Assembly: GCF_052324685.1 (NCBI RefSeq)
Contig: NW_027506911.1
Location: 712,001-776,000, forward strand
DNA from: Brachyhypopomus gauderio
Taxonomy: Eukaryota; Chordata; Actinopteri; Gymnotiformes; Hypopomidae
DNA length: 64,000 bases
Reading direction: 5' to 3'
Below, piece after piece: positions 19,401-30,122 of this stretch. A model generated the notes under the pieces. That model was not told where the DNA came from. It saw only the letters and a list, made by a program, of their open reading frames with translations, and ran no database searches. Each line of letters begins with the position of its first letter. The stretch's first letter is position 1. The translations under genes and the position numbers were made by a program.

Positions 19401-21968
19401 AGACGGTGGGAGACTGCCCCCCTTCCCCCCGTAATACACAGTGCTCCTTGAGCAAACTGAGGGGGGATACTCCTCCTCCTCCGAGCCGTCCTCCTCGGAC
19501 TCGTCCTCGGAAGGATTGGCACGTACCATCCCCGCGTAGACGACCAGTGGGTCCTCCGTGCCCTCTCTGGTTTCGGTCAGGGGGTTGGTCTCGCGCGTCA
19601 TCGCGCGGAGTCCCTCTCTCCACGCCGCCTGGAAAAACACCTCCTCTCTCCTCTCCTCGGCGCTCTCAGGAACTCGCTCGGGAGAGGACGCGTCTTCCAC
19701 ACTCCGAGCGGCGCAGAGTATGTAAGCGCAGATGGGGCTCTGCATCATCTCCTGCTCGGAGACGGGGGCTTCGGGACGTCGGACTGGAGAAGAGCCGTGG
19801 TGACGTCGGCTCTTTCTCCTACCTTTAGGCGCCCTCGTGGCATATCCAGGCATACCTTCTTTTATTCGGCTCGTCTTTCTGTAACGTCCGGGTGTTGGAG
19901 GCAGGCACCAAGACGATTACGGTGAAACATATAACTTTATTGGTAACGACCAGTGTAAGCTCCGTGCGTAGTCAGAGTAGCGCACACACACTCATACAGA
20001 CACGTAGCTTTAGACAAAGACGAGCACACAACACTGCGCGAACGCACATTAAATAGGTGAATTACACAGACCCACGTGACCTCGAGACAAGGCACAGGTG
20101 TAACAAACGAACACGCTCACAAACAACCCACACCCACGGAAGTACCAACATGGACATAACTGAACGCAGACGACATCATGACACGCCCACAGGGAAGGGT
20201 CCGGAGCTGTTCCGTAACACATATATCTTGTGAACAAGCCCAGTAATCTATCCTACAAAATGTTTAAGAACAAATTAATAACGGCATTGATGATTATTAT
20301 AGATATTAATAAAGTAAAACAAAATGATTACTAATCAGCACAGAGCTCTTTCATTAACCCTTCTTCATTCTGAAGTTGTGCACCATAGGCATGCCACTGA
20401 CCCAAGGAATACTAAGTGTAAATAGCACCCAATATGTGTCATATTTTGAATCCATAAAAATGCACTATGAAATGCAGAAACCAAAACCAAAAACCTTTAC
20501 GCTTAACCCTTGTATGGTGTTCATTTTGTATCAAATGAAAAAAATACACTTAATTATTTTTAAATCTCAGACTCATTGGCCTTGGCTAATTTTCTATGAA
20601 GAACATGTTGTATATCAAAACGCATTTTCAATGAACAAAATGTGAATGTGAACTCAGTGTTTGCGGGTCCACCAAACCCACAAACACTGAGTAACAAAAA
20701 TATCAGCACCACACAAGGGTTAAAACAGGCAATTTCATGTACCATTTCTATTATGCTCCTGATGTGCAAATCGGGACAGTCTTCTGTGACAATTGTTGCC
20801 ATTTCTGGGTCTCCATTGAACAACACATGGATTATAGCTGGACTTAATCCTGTCACACATGGGCCATCATGCAAGAAGGAATGACCCAACATCCTTCCAG
20901 CAACCTGGAAGAGATTGCTCTCAATAAGGGACTCTGATGTGGCTGGAACGAGGTGGTCAGGCTGACCCTCAAATAACAGCGTTCGACCTGTGCCACCTGT
21001 CAGTAATACAAAACAGGCCATTACAGTGGTATAAGTAACTTACTGACCCCATTTACACATGCTATAATATATGCTTTATACACACACCGAGATTTAGACT
21101 GAATCCAAACTGAAGTTTGGATATTATTGTTGTCAGAAAGTACCGCACCACTCCTTGTCCAACAGCAGCATCCCCTGTCATAAAACAAAATATTTATTCA
21201 ATAATTGAAATAAAAGTAGTGTCTAACAGATTTTTGTCTGTAGCTGTCATTTAAATTTTAACTCACTATATTACTAACCATCAAGGGCACATTGAAGAGG
21301 ACATGCCCATTCACGTTGCTCTTTATAGAATGACAGAAGTGCACGCTCTCTGTCTTCCTCAGTGTCCCTTATATCCATCTTCAGTTTAAGTGGCCTTCCA
21401 GATGCATGTTCCCCAAGTAAGCTCTCCTTGAAAACTTTGGAGGCTTGAACTGGATTTTCAATAAGTCCCCATTCTACACACAAAAAAAATATGTGCACAA
21501 CACAAGATCCATAAATGTTATACCATTTTGAAAATCATTACAAACAAATCAAAACTATATGGCTACTCTGCTGTGTGAATACAAACCACGGTCTGCTGCT
21601 CTGTGCTCAAACTCTTCACTGTCAGCCACAACTACTGCACTTGCAACCGATGTCCCTGCTGACTCCGGCCTTACTTGGATACGGTCACTGACCGCGTCTG
21701 GTTCCCTAACATTAGCCTCACCCTGATTTTCCTCTCCATCCCTATCTGATTCCTGAATGGATGTCCTTAAAGTAACAAAATAAGATTTACTTATCATACT
21801 CACTAGAATGTACAACAAGCCAAAATACAAATCCAAGCACAGAAATTGGTTGTGTAGCTACATACCCTTTACAGTTCTCCCTGTGCAGTTTCATTTCAGA
21901 GAAAAGAACACCCCTCTGACAAGTGAGGCAGGAGATGACTGGACCAGAGGCACGACGAGCACCACGAT
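16403..21968 (-). CDS. HECT-type E3 ligase-like protein gene, at least nine exons
   Basis: Exons on the minus strand in 5'-3' order: about 21968-21866, 21765-21587, 21473-21279, 21174-21088, 20996-20743, 17595-17470, 17241-17101, 16898-16787 and 16620-16403. Phases match at every junction and no stop interrupts. The first visible exon encodes a CLTCQRGVLF...HRENC finger. The next is acidic and low-complexity (IQESDRDGEENQGE). The rest has a HECT-like order: LFEGQPDHLVP, GRMLGHSFLHDGP, LSMSWDLLAV, IIWPVEDSDDDDEFDVETTC and KFWVGWEVLP. It ends with FPTSTTCFETLKLP, whose Cys (codon 16510-16508) matches the HECT catalytic cysteine, and a terminal GFGLA. The role is inferred as ubiquitin transfer to an unknown substrate. 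A non-autonomous LTR element sits in the intron between 17595 and 20743. The 5' end is not resolved; the retrovirus junction lies just upstream. Confidence 0.75.
17898..18237 (-). repeat. 3' LTR (in element orientation)
   Basis: This 340-bp terminal repeat is about 98.8% identical by eye to 19880-20219. A related, more diverged LTR is at 59493-59820. Confidence 0.9.
18387..19853 (-). pseudogene. ORF of the non-autonomous element, one in-frame TGA
   Basis: The ATG at 19853 opens 331 codons to a TGA at 18860-18858. The same frame then continues to 18387. The N-terminus is basic (RAPKGRRKSRRHH). The middle is very acidic, with a repeated PSVCSRSTVYYG / PSVCSKSTVYYG motif. The end is Arg/Ala-rich with an 18-residue repeat (SRAAPRAS). 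I recognise no family; a Gag-like nucleic-acid-binding role is only a guess. The TGA may be decay, or a real end. Confidence 0.5.
18679..18894 (-). repeat. 54-bp coding tandem repeat, ~4 copies
   Basis: GACGCGCGAGGTGCAGC recurs at 18733, 18787 and 18841, with a diverged copy near 18679. The 54-bp period equals 18 codons, so the element's frame is kept. Confidence 0.8.
19869..19878 (-). promoter_or_regulatory. Predicted self-priming primer-binding site
   Basis: One base inside the LTR, minus-strand AAAGACGAGC pairs over 10 nt with the predicted RNA 5' end at 20025-20016. No tRNA-type TGG site is present. Confidence 0.55.
19880..20219 (-). repeat. 5' LTR (in element orientation) with TATA and start site
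   Basis: On the minus strand TATTTAA (20055-20049) is 30 nt before GCTCGTCTTT (20025-20016). That 10-mer is complementary to the bases just inside the element, at 19878-19869. Confidence 0.85.
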
Positions 21969-22004
21969 GTGCTTTCTACTGAGAAAGAGACATACCTTTA
22001 CAAG
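21969..22004 (+). repeat. 36-bp direct repeat, left copy (retrovirus 5' junction)
   Basis: These 36 bases are identical to 30165-30200, which lie inside the exon at 30123-30329. The left copy ends exactly where the retroviral primer-binding site begins. Confidence 0.9.
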
Positions 22005-22022
22005 TGGTGACCCCAACGTGAT
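22005..22022 (+). promoter_or_regulatory. Retroviral primer-binding site
   Basis: TGGTGACCCCAACGTGAT has the TGG start and length of a tRNA 3'-end complement, probably tRNA-Arg from memory. A consensus splice donor (CAG|GTAAGA) lies at about 22035, as expected for env splicing. Confidence 0.75.
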
Positions 22023-22293
22023 CCCTTCTCTCAGGTAAGACATAAATTTGATTTTTTGACTGCCTGATTGACGGGATCACTAATTACGAGGGAGCGAGTC
22101 TGACCTTCCCCAGGGGAAGGAGACGGAGAAGTTCTCGAGAAACCATCGGTTTTCTCTTGAGAAACGTAGTTACAAGTAAAATTATTTGTTGAATTATATT
22201 ACACGTCTGCAAAAGAGAAGTGCTGGTTTTTTTTGTTGGTCTGATTGTCTGTCTGTGTATCACCGCCGTGTGATAAGTATATTACTGTACATC

Positions 22294-24108
22294 ATGGGTA
22301 CGTCATTCCCTAAGCCTGAACTCAATGAAACCCCTGCACAGTGGATGAATAGATGCGGACTCGCGTACTTTGTTACACCGTATCTAGATAATTTAGCTGG
22401 ATGGACAGAGTCCGTCCCGCAGATACCGTCCTACCCGAGACAGGGTACGTTCGATGCCGGGTATCTGTCTAGTGCTTACCGTATGATACATGAGTCGTTG
22501 GGAGATCCCGAATGGGATTACCCTTATATGGAGGAATGTTATAAATGCTGGTATGATATGAGAGAGCCCTGAAATGAGGCAAAGAAAATATTTGTTCCAA
22601 ACTCTGTGTTGAAAGCCATTCCTAAACCTAAAGTTAAAGTCAACGCGAAATCTAAATCAAAAGTTAAACCGACTGTCAGCGCGTCTGCACCAAGTGCCCC
22701 GCTGCCTCCGCCGTATGAGAAGCAGGAGGATAAGCCTGTTAAAAAGGCTGAAACACCTGTTAAACCCGTCACCACTCTTTATCCCGATCTCACCGCGATA
22801 AATGTCGCGACACCGGCTGTACAGCGTAAAGCTGCAGCTCGCCCGCCCCGACCTCCGAAACCGATGAAGCAAGACAGCTCTGATTCTGATTCTGATTCCG
22901 ACTCAGAACCAGAATATGACTCTGGCGATCGCCCTGATCCACCGCCCTGGCCACCGCGCGCCCCCGCTAACGTGGGCATGGCATGGGCAACCAGTTCAGT
23001 GGGAGTTGAAATTACTCCCCCTGATGTCACAGCTTTGCGGGGGATCTTAAAAATGCTGCCCGATCCGAATTCGGACCCCGTACGGTTCACTCAGACATTG
23101 GTTCGGTTAACCCGTAATCAGCAATTGGGTGGACCGGATTATCGGTTTATACTGCCCCAAGCCATGGGAGATGAGTATGATGAAGACCATCTTATCGAGG
23201 GGGTGCCCCAGTTACACCCTAAACACGATATACCCGTTAATAGAAAGAAAAAGACGAAGGAATATGGTTTTGAAAAGGGCAGAGCAGTGACCCGTAGCCA
23301 GGTTGAAAAGGAAAAAGTAAAAGAGGATGAAGCCGAGGCATCACCCTCAGCCCCAGCTACACCCGAGCGCTGTGTACAGATATGCGAGATTGAAACAAAA
23401 TATATTTGGAGCGACCCCAAGGAAGTTGCGAGAATGGGAAAAAAGTTATGTGATTATTTATGTGAGAAAAGACGAAAAAGGGGAGATCTCACACAAGTGA
23501 CTAATTGTAAACAGGAGCGAAAAGAGCCTATTACTAAGTTTTGGACGAGGTTTGTTGATACGTGGATACATATGGGAAATATGGATGTTAATCTGAACGC
23601 GCCCAATGCTTTGTTTGTGAATACGTTCATAACCAATTGCAGACCCGAGGCGATCGAGGTTTTGAAAACTCACTTGGCCGATCGCGGGCCCTCGGTGCTT
23701 GGTGAGATTGAGAAGAAATTGCGAGTGTTGGAATCTGATGGCATGTTTGAGAAAAAAACTAATAAAGCCTGTTTGAGTGTGCAAGCAGGTACGCCCGTGC
23801 GACAACCCGGTCCATCCCGGAGAAAGAAGGGAGGGGGCCGTAGTCATGGTAACGCTCAGCAGCAAACACCAGTAAACCGCAGACCGGGTAAGTGTCATTA
23901 TTGTAAGAAAGAGGGCCATTGGCAGGAAGAGTGCAGGAAACAGCTGCGAGATGGAGAACAGGTTGTTCCAACCTGGCAGCCCACTCCTCCCCCTCGCCAA
24001 ACACTATACGGGACAAACCCCCCTGCTCTCCCTCCTGCTCCACCCGGTGTGGCGCCCCCTCCACATGACCGCTGTGTTCCGGATGAAACCAGCCCATACC
24101 GCCGTTAG
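22294..24108 (+). pseudogene. gag: Endogenous retrovirus gag, broken
   Basis: The ATG at 22294 is followed by Gly, a typical myristoylation position. The frame meets an in-frame TGA at 22570-22572 and then stays open in the same frame to the TAG at 24106-24108. After a Pro-rich and Ser/Asp-rich linker comes a capsid-like region and one zinc knuckle, CHYCKKEGHWQEEC (CX2CX4HX4C). The TAG is followed by GGC in frame with pol, the read-through layout of class I retroviruses. Confidence 0.85.
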
Positions 24109-25667
24109 GGCTGCCCACAGGGCCAAGAGCCTGCTCCGGGTATCCAGGTTAATCATGCATGCTTTACTAGTACAAGTACTTCGCCCTTAAACTCAGACCT
24201 ACCTGTTATAACTTTGGTAGTTAATAATCAGCTATACCCTTTTCTAGTGGATACCGGAGCTACACTGTCATCTCTGAGCTCTACATACGAGGGACCGTTG
24301 TCCTCTCGGTCCATTTGCTCTGTGGGAATTGATGGACAACCTTTTGATTCATTCTTTACACCCCCACTGCTGTGTCTGCTTAATGAGGATCAGCTTAGAT
24401 TTCAGCATGATTTTGTATATATGCCACAATGTCCATTTAATCTGTTAGGACGTGACTTGATGAGTAAACTGGGTCTGTGCCTCTCTTTCAGCGGATCCCG
24501 CCTGACAGTGTCAACCTCCGAGACTTCCGCGCTGCATATAGGCAACCCAACTTTCAAAAACCACAGCTGTGTTTCGGTCCCCCTTTCCTCCCCGGAACTA
24601 GAAACGGTTCCTAATTCTGTTTGGGCATTACACCGGAATGATGTTGGTTTCGTTAACTGTGTCCCATACGAAGCTGCTATTAAATACAACACTAAACCTG
24701 TTTATGTTAAACAGTACCCCATATCTGAGGAAAAGGCTCTGGGCATCGACGCTGTTCTGTCCGACCTCCTTGCCAAAGGAGTAATCACACCATGTCACAG
24801 CCCGTACAACACACCAGTCAACCCAGTTCCCAAACCAGATGGGTCGTGGAGATTCACTCAAGATTTGAGGCGAATTAACGAAATTGTCGTCCCACGAGCT
24901 CCTATTGTACCTGATGTTCCCGCTATCATGTCCTCTATTCCACATCATCACACACACTTTAGTGTGGTAGATATCTGTTCTGCTTTCTTTAGCATCCCTG
25001 TTGAACCAGACACACAACCTCTGTTCACCTTTACCCACAGGGGGCAGCAATACACATGGACCAGGCTGCCACAAGGCTTCATTGACTCACCAGCTGTTTT
25101 TTCTGCAGCAGTACGAGATGCACTGAGTGACCTCATCCTGCCCCCTGGCTCTGTGATCCTCCAATATGCAGATGATTTATTAATATCATCTCCAAACAAG
25201 GCTGATTGTCGTGAGGCGACTGTCCGACTGCTGATCCACCTGGCTGAACACGGATTCAAGGTATCCAAAGACAAATTACAGTTCTGTCAAACCACTGTAC
25301 ATTACCTGGGCCATGACTTATCGCAGGGTTGCAGATCCCTGTCTGAGGACTGAGTGGCAATTGTTGCCGCTGCTCCTAAACCCCACACAAAGCAGGACAT
25401 GATGGCTTTCCTGGGACTTGTGAATTACTGCCGCCAGTGGATACCGGACTGTTCTCACTATGACAAAATGTTGCGTGCTGCTTACTCCCACAGCGATCCT
25501 CCACAACAGACTATCCAGTGGACAAGCAACATGGAAGAGGCTTTCAAGAACCTCAAGTCCTCTTTGATCAGGGCCCCCGCCCTTGGGCTGCCTAATTACG
25601 AACTGCCGTTCCACCTATGGGTGACAGAAGAGGGGGGGTCGCCTCCGCGGTGTTGGCTCAGGAGCAC

Positions 25668-25696
25668 GGGGGGGGGGGGGGGGGGGGGGGGGGGGG
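25668..25696 (+). repeat. Poly-G run, 29 nt, inside pol
   Basis: This pure G tract changes the reading frame of pol. It may be real slippage or an assembly error. Confidence 0.9.
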
Positions 25697-26008
25697 TGTG
25701 AGGCCTTGTGCGTTTCTCTCTAAAACGTTAGATAACACTGCCTGTGGTTTGCCCTCCTGCCTCAGGGCTATTGCTGCCTGTGCTGTTATGGTGACAGATG
25801 CGGAAAAAATTGTGCTGTCGCATCCCCTCATCTTGCACACCACCCACCAGGTACAATATGTTCTTAGACATCTGAACACACAACACCTATCTGCCCAGAG
25901 GCGCAGCGGGTATGAAGCTATACTGACAGGAACTGAAAATCTCACTGTGCGACCACATACTTCCCTTGACAATGTGGCTTCGGCCCTTTCACGTCTGCTC
26001 TCTATATG

Positions 26009-26035
26009 CCCCCCCCCCCCCCCCCCCCCCCCCCC
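26009..26035 (+). repeat. Poly-C run, 27 nt, inside pol
   Basis: This second homopolymer lies 340 bp after the poly-G run and shifts the frame again. Confidence 0.9.
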
Positions 26036-27847
26036 ACGAGGATGGAGAACATGAATGTCTACCTCACATCAGTTTCGAAACCAGCATCAGACCTGACCTC
26101 AAATCGACACCTTTGTCTAAGGGCCGCCACCTCTTTGTTGATGGCTCGTGTTCAAAACCTGCTGATGGTGTTTTTCTGTGTTCCTATGCAGTGTGCGAAC
26201 TTCCGGAGCGGGTCCTAGAAGCACACAGTTCAACTCTGCACAAGCTGCTGAGCTATTCGCTCTGACCCGAGCATGCCAGTTAGCTGCTGATGACGACGTC
26301 ACCATTTATACTGACTCACGTTATGCCTTCGGGGTAGCACATGACTTTGGAGGTATTTGGCAGGCACGTGGTTTTCTGTCCGCAGATGGTAAACCGATTT
26401 CACATCATTCCCTTGTGAATGATCTCATTGCTGCCTCACATTTACCATCCTCTCTAGCCATTGTTACAGTTCGTGCACACCAGACTAATGACGCGTTTGA
26501 GACTAGGGGAAACAACTTGGCAGACCGCGCAGCTAAGGCCGCGTCCTCCGCGCCCCTCTGCCCCAGTTTGAACGTTGCTGCTGTTTCACAGGCGGCCTCT
26601 ACTAGTGCATTGTTGCCTGGCGTGTCTATTTCTGTTGTTCAGGCTTCAGCCACGCCAGACGATGTCTCATTTTGGGCCACTATGGGTGCCAAATCAGGTG
26701 AGCTTTCTGTTCCTATCACTGACGACACAGGTCGTTTGTGTCTTCCGCGACACTGTGTTCCTTTTCTCGTTCCCGATTTTCACGGTGTTTCTCATCGTGA
26801 ACGAAGAGGGGTGATAAGTGATATGGAGAAATTATTTTGCATAAAGAACCTAAGAGAAGATGTGTCCATAATTTTGGATAGATGTTTGATTTGCGCACAT
26901 AATAACATAACAAAACCTAAGGCGTCACACCAAACGTTACCTAAACCAGAAACTCCATTCCAAGAATGGCAGATTGATTTTACACACATGCCTAAGCGAG
27001 GCCCATACAAGTATCTCCTGGTCATGGTGGATAAGTTCTCCGGATGGATTGAAGCATTCCCATGCACCAAGGAAAATGCACAAACTGTGGTTACTAAACT
27101 ACAACAAGAAATCATTCCTAGATATGGCATTCCTTTGGGAATAGACTCTGATAAAGGAACTCCCTTTACTTCCAAAGTAACTCAGCTCTTAGCGAAGGAG
27201 CTCCAAATTAAATGGGCATTTCATATCCCATACCACCCTCAGTCGTCCGGAATGGTAGAGAGAACTAATCGAACCATAAAAAATAAATTGAGGAAGGCAA
27301 TGCAAAACTGCAACACCCAGGACTGGGTAAAAATCCTTCCCATAGTGCTGGCCGAAATTCGAATGACCGGTGTAAAATCTCTCGATAATCTCTCGCCGTA
27401 TGAGGTTGTTTTGGGCAGACCATTCCCCATCCCTTGGAGAAAAGGGATGGCTTCAGTCGGAATGACGGACCTAGATGTACACCTGAGTGAGTACAGTCAT
27501 GGGCTCATGACCACATTGAATGATTATTGGGAAAAGATTAACCATCTTATGGCAGATCCACCTAAGACACACACTCACGAATTTCGTGTAGGAGAACAAG
27601 TCCTAGTAAAAAAATTCGAGCGAAAATGCTTCTCAGAAGCTATCTATAGCGAGCCCACTACTGTCCTCGCTGTTACCCGAACCGCCGTTCTAACTGAATT
27701 ATTTCCACAGTGGATCCATGCTACCCGCGTGAAGAAAGCTCCTGAAATGACCTACTAACCGTCTGGTAGAAGTCACTCGGGTTCATGTATATATGCTTGC
27801 ATGATTGTATTCTGTTCCACCTCATCCTTCTGTGTTTACAGGTACTA

Positions 27848-29507
27848 ATGATTGAGTGGGTTTTTCTTCCCCCATGGACAGTCGCCTTTCCTCCGGGAAC
27901 TGAAATCCTTCTATCCACTGCCGAGGACTACCCGACAGAGGAACCACCACCAGCTCCCGTCCCTGAGGATGTCAAAGATGTGATACTGAGTCTTCTGTAC
28001 ATTGGTGCTAGTATCCTGAGGTTGGAACCCTCACAAGTACCAGGTGTAGATTTTTCATATTTTTATTGGGCAGACCTTCCCTCGGAAGGCCCTCTAGAGG
28101 TCACGTGCATCAGACGCTGTGTACGTATACCCTGTTTGCCTGATGGCTCTAGGAAGCCCCCCAATCTGGGGATGCCATTTGACCCTAACGATTATGATTT
28201 CGGTCACGGGCCCGCTCTGCCTTATCTTGAACTGTGGTAATAATGTTTTTGGTTTTCCCCATGATAATGTTTTTTGGCAGTATGCGAATTGGACCGCCCG
28301 ACAAACCACTAATGAGTCATGTTATGTGTGCCACATTATGCCCACTAGTACTTCCACATCCTCCGTACGACCCGACATCCCCACTGAAACTGACACACTT
28401 GTGGCAGTAAAAGCTGGCTGCTTAGCAGATCGTTGTTTAGATTATGAATCGACCCTGTGGTGTGGTAAACATAACAATTATGAGCTGACTTGTCAGAAAA
28501 GGACTAGAGCTCGTAAAATTGAACTGTACACAACTTGGCAGTCACCTGACAGTACCCGCGTGCGTGTTCAAGCTTTTAAGGCCTTGATGGGGCCTAATTC
28601 TGTCTTCCCGTATTGCTTTCAGAGGAACGGTAGTAACCCTGTAGGTAAAGTGCATAAAACTCATTGCGGTATTATTGTAAGGGAAGATTGTTCGTTGAAC
28701 TGCTCTGTTAACGGCTCTGCGGTAGCCCCCGACTATCGAGGGACCATGAGGGTAGATAAATATATGGATTGGGTCTGGGTCTGCGGATATAATGTTTACT
28801 TATCCCTCCCCTATAGCTGGGAGGGGCGATGTGCCTTCACAAAACTACGAGGCTCAGTAACAATGGTCTCTAGTAGTCCCCTTAAGCCAGCTAAACGAAG
28901 TAGAAGAGTGAAGCGATATTCCAGTCAAGGTTTTCCCCCGCCCGAGCATCAGCTTGAGCCGTACATGACCAGGTTCTGGACCAGTTTTTTTCCGCAGGTC
29001 GGGGTGGCCCGAATCTGGAACCATGTAGAAGAAACTCATTACCGACTAGCAACGTATATAAACGCTACTAACCAAGCTGTCGTAGGAGTTAAGGCTGAGC
29101 TTACTGCCTTAAGACTAACCACGATTCAGAATCGTATGGCTTTGGATATTTTGCTTGCTGCACAAGGTGGAGTTTGTGCCTTAGTTGGTGATCAATGTTG
29201 TACGTATATTCCTGCTAACGATGATGAGCACGGATCAATTACCACCGCTGTTGAGAAAATGAAGCAGGTAGCGAGGGATCTGACGGATGATGAGACCGGT
29301 AGTAATTCCTGGTCTATGTGGGGAACATTGTTTCAATGGATGACTCCATATATTGCTATGGCCATTCCTATTGTTGTTATTGTTTTGCTGTTGCTGTGCT
29401 GTGGTCCCTGTCTTTTCAGGTGTCTGATGAATAGAATGTGGGCTATGGCTGATGCCTTGATACAAGCTCGACCCCATGAGATGAAGCGTCCGCTCCTGAA
29501 AGTCTAG
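27848..29507 (+). pseudogene. env: Endogenous retrovirus env, mostly open
   Basis: A splice acceptor (TTTACAG) at about 27841 precedes the ATG at 27848. The N-terminal part is in one frame until a stop at 28238-28240, and the remainder is open in another frame from about 28119 to the TAG at 29505-29507, so the gene is split. The long part has several NXS/T sites, a furin-like RSRRVKR, a CX6CC motif as in gamma-type envelopes, and a hydrophobic membrane anchor (IVVIVLLLLCC) with a short tail. It resembles class I fish retroviral envelopes. Confidence 0.82.
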
Positions 29508-29587
29508 CAGACCAGTTATTATCTATGCATTTGCAAAATGTATTAACGTGTTGTGATATTATTGCATTTAATCACAAAAGAGGGGAT

Positions 29588-30100
29588 TGAAGGAATATTA
29601 TGTCTTTTATACTCATCATGTATTCAAAACCTTGTGAACATTGTGTCCTCTCCTATGTTCTCTGTGACCCTTGTCACCTTATTTTACCCCCCCTGTGTCA
29701 CTGTATGTGAAAGGTCCTTTCACCCTGTATGTGAAAGGTCTTAGTATGCCAACGCAGGCTTATCATTTCCTTTCAGGTATTGTGCTTCCTGTCCACTATG
29801 CGACATGCAGAAGAATTATGCTCGGTCTGCAGAATTTTCTTGCTTGTGAGAAGAAGGTGTTATTTCCATATAGGGTAGAATTTATTACCTATGTTAGAAT
29901 AGCAATCTTGAGCCCACCCTGCTGCTTACGTGCACAGGGATGGTCTATGTATGTATAAATGAGAGGAGCGCCCTCTCATCTTTGAACATTTGAGATACAG
30001 CCTGCCTGTGTGAATAAACTCCTCCTATTTCCAAGAGAGTTGTTTGTTCCTCAATTGTTCCGGGAGCTCCCTGCCACACACTTCTCTGCAGAGTGTTACA
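29588..30100 (+). repeat. 3' LTR of the endogenous retrovirus (513 bp)
   Basis: It begins TGAAGGAATATT just after a purine tract (AAAAGAGGGGATT) and ends GTGTTACA. TATAAAT is at 29954-29960 and AATAAA at 30013-30018. No matching 5' LTR exists in the window. Confidence 0.85.
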
Positions 30101-30122
30101 CTCAATTGAAGATTAGTCTCAG

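Larger units (their letters stand above)
17898..20219 (-). mobile_element. Non-autonomous LTR retroelement, 2.3 kb
   Basis: Direct repeats of 340 bp lie at 17898-18237 and 19880-20219 (TGTAACG...CCGTAACA on plus), flanked by the 5-bp duplication CATAT (17893-17897 and 20220-20224). I count four differences between the LTRs. The minus orientation is shown by the order TATTTAA, self-primer, AATAAAG and by the polypurine tract GGTGGGGGGTTC at about 18238-18249. There is no RT, protease or integrase. The interior holds one acidic ORF. It must rely on enzymes from another element; the sushi-type Gypsy is a candidate because both appear self-primed. Confidence 0.88.
24109..27758 (+). pseudogene. 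pol: Endogenous retrovirus pro-pol, broken
   Basis: It includes protease (FLVDTGAT), reverse transcriptase (LQYADDLLIS), RNase H (LFVDGS and YTDSRYA), and integrase with an HHCC-like finger and DDE core (WQIDFTHMP, GIDSDKG, SGMVERTNR). Breaks seen: an in-frame TGA at 25351-25353, a 29-G run at 25668-25696, a 27-C run at 26009-26035, and a frame change near 26220. The last open part is 26178-27758, ending at TAA. Confidence 0.88.
22005..30100 (+). mobile_element. Class I endogenous retrovirus, 5' LTR missing
   Basis: It reads PBS, leader, gag, pro-pol, env and 3' LTR, about 8.1 kb. Gag and pol are in one frame separated by TAG, as in gamma/epsilon-like retroviruses. Coding is broken by in-frame TGA codons, homopolymer runs and frame changes described below, so this copy is defective. 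Where the 5' LTR should be there is a 36-bp copy of downstream exon-like sequence. It is an old copy in a fish genome. Confidence 0.9.
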
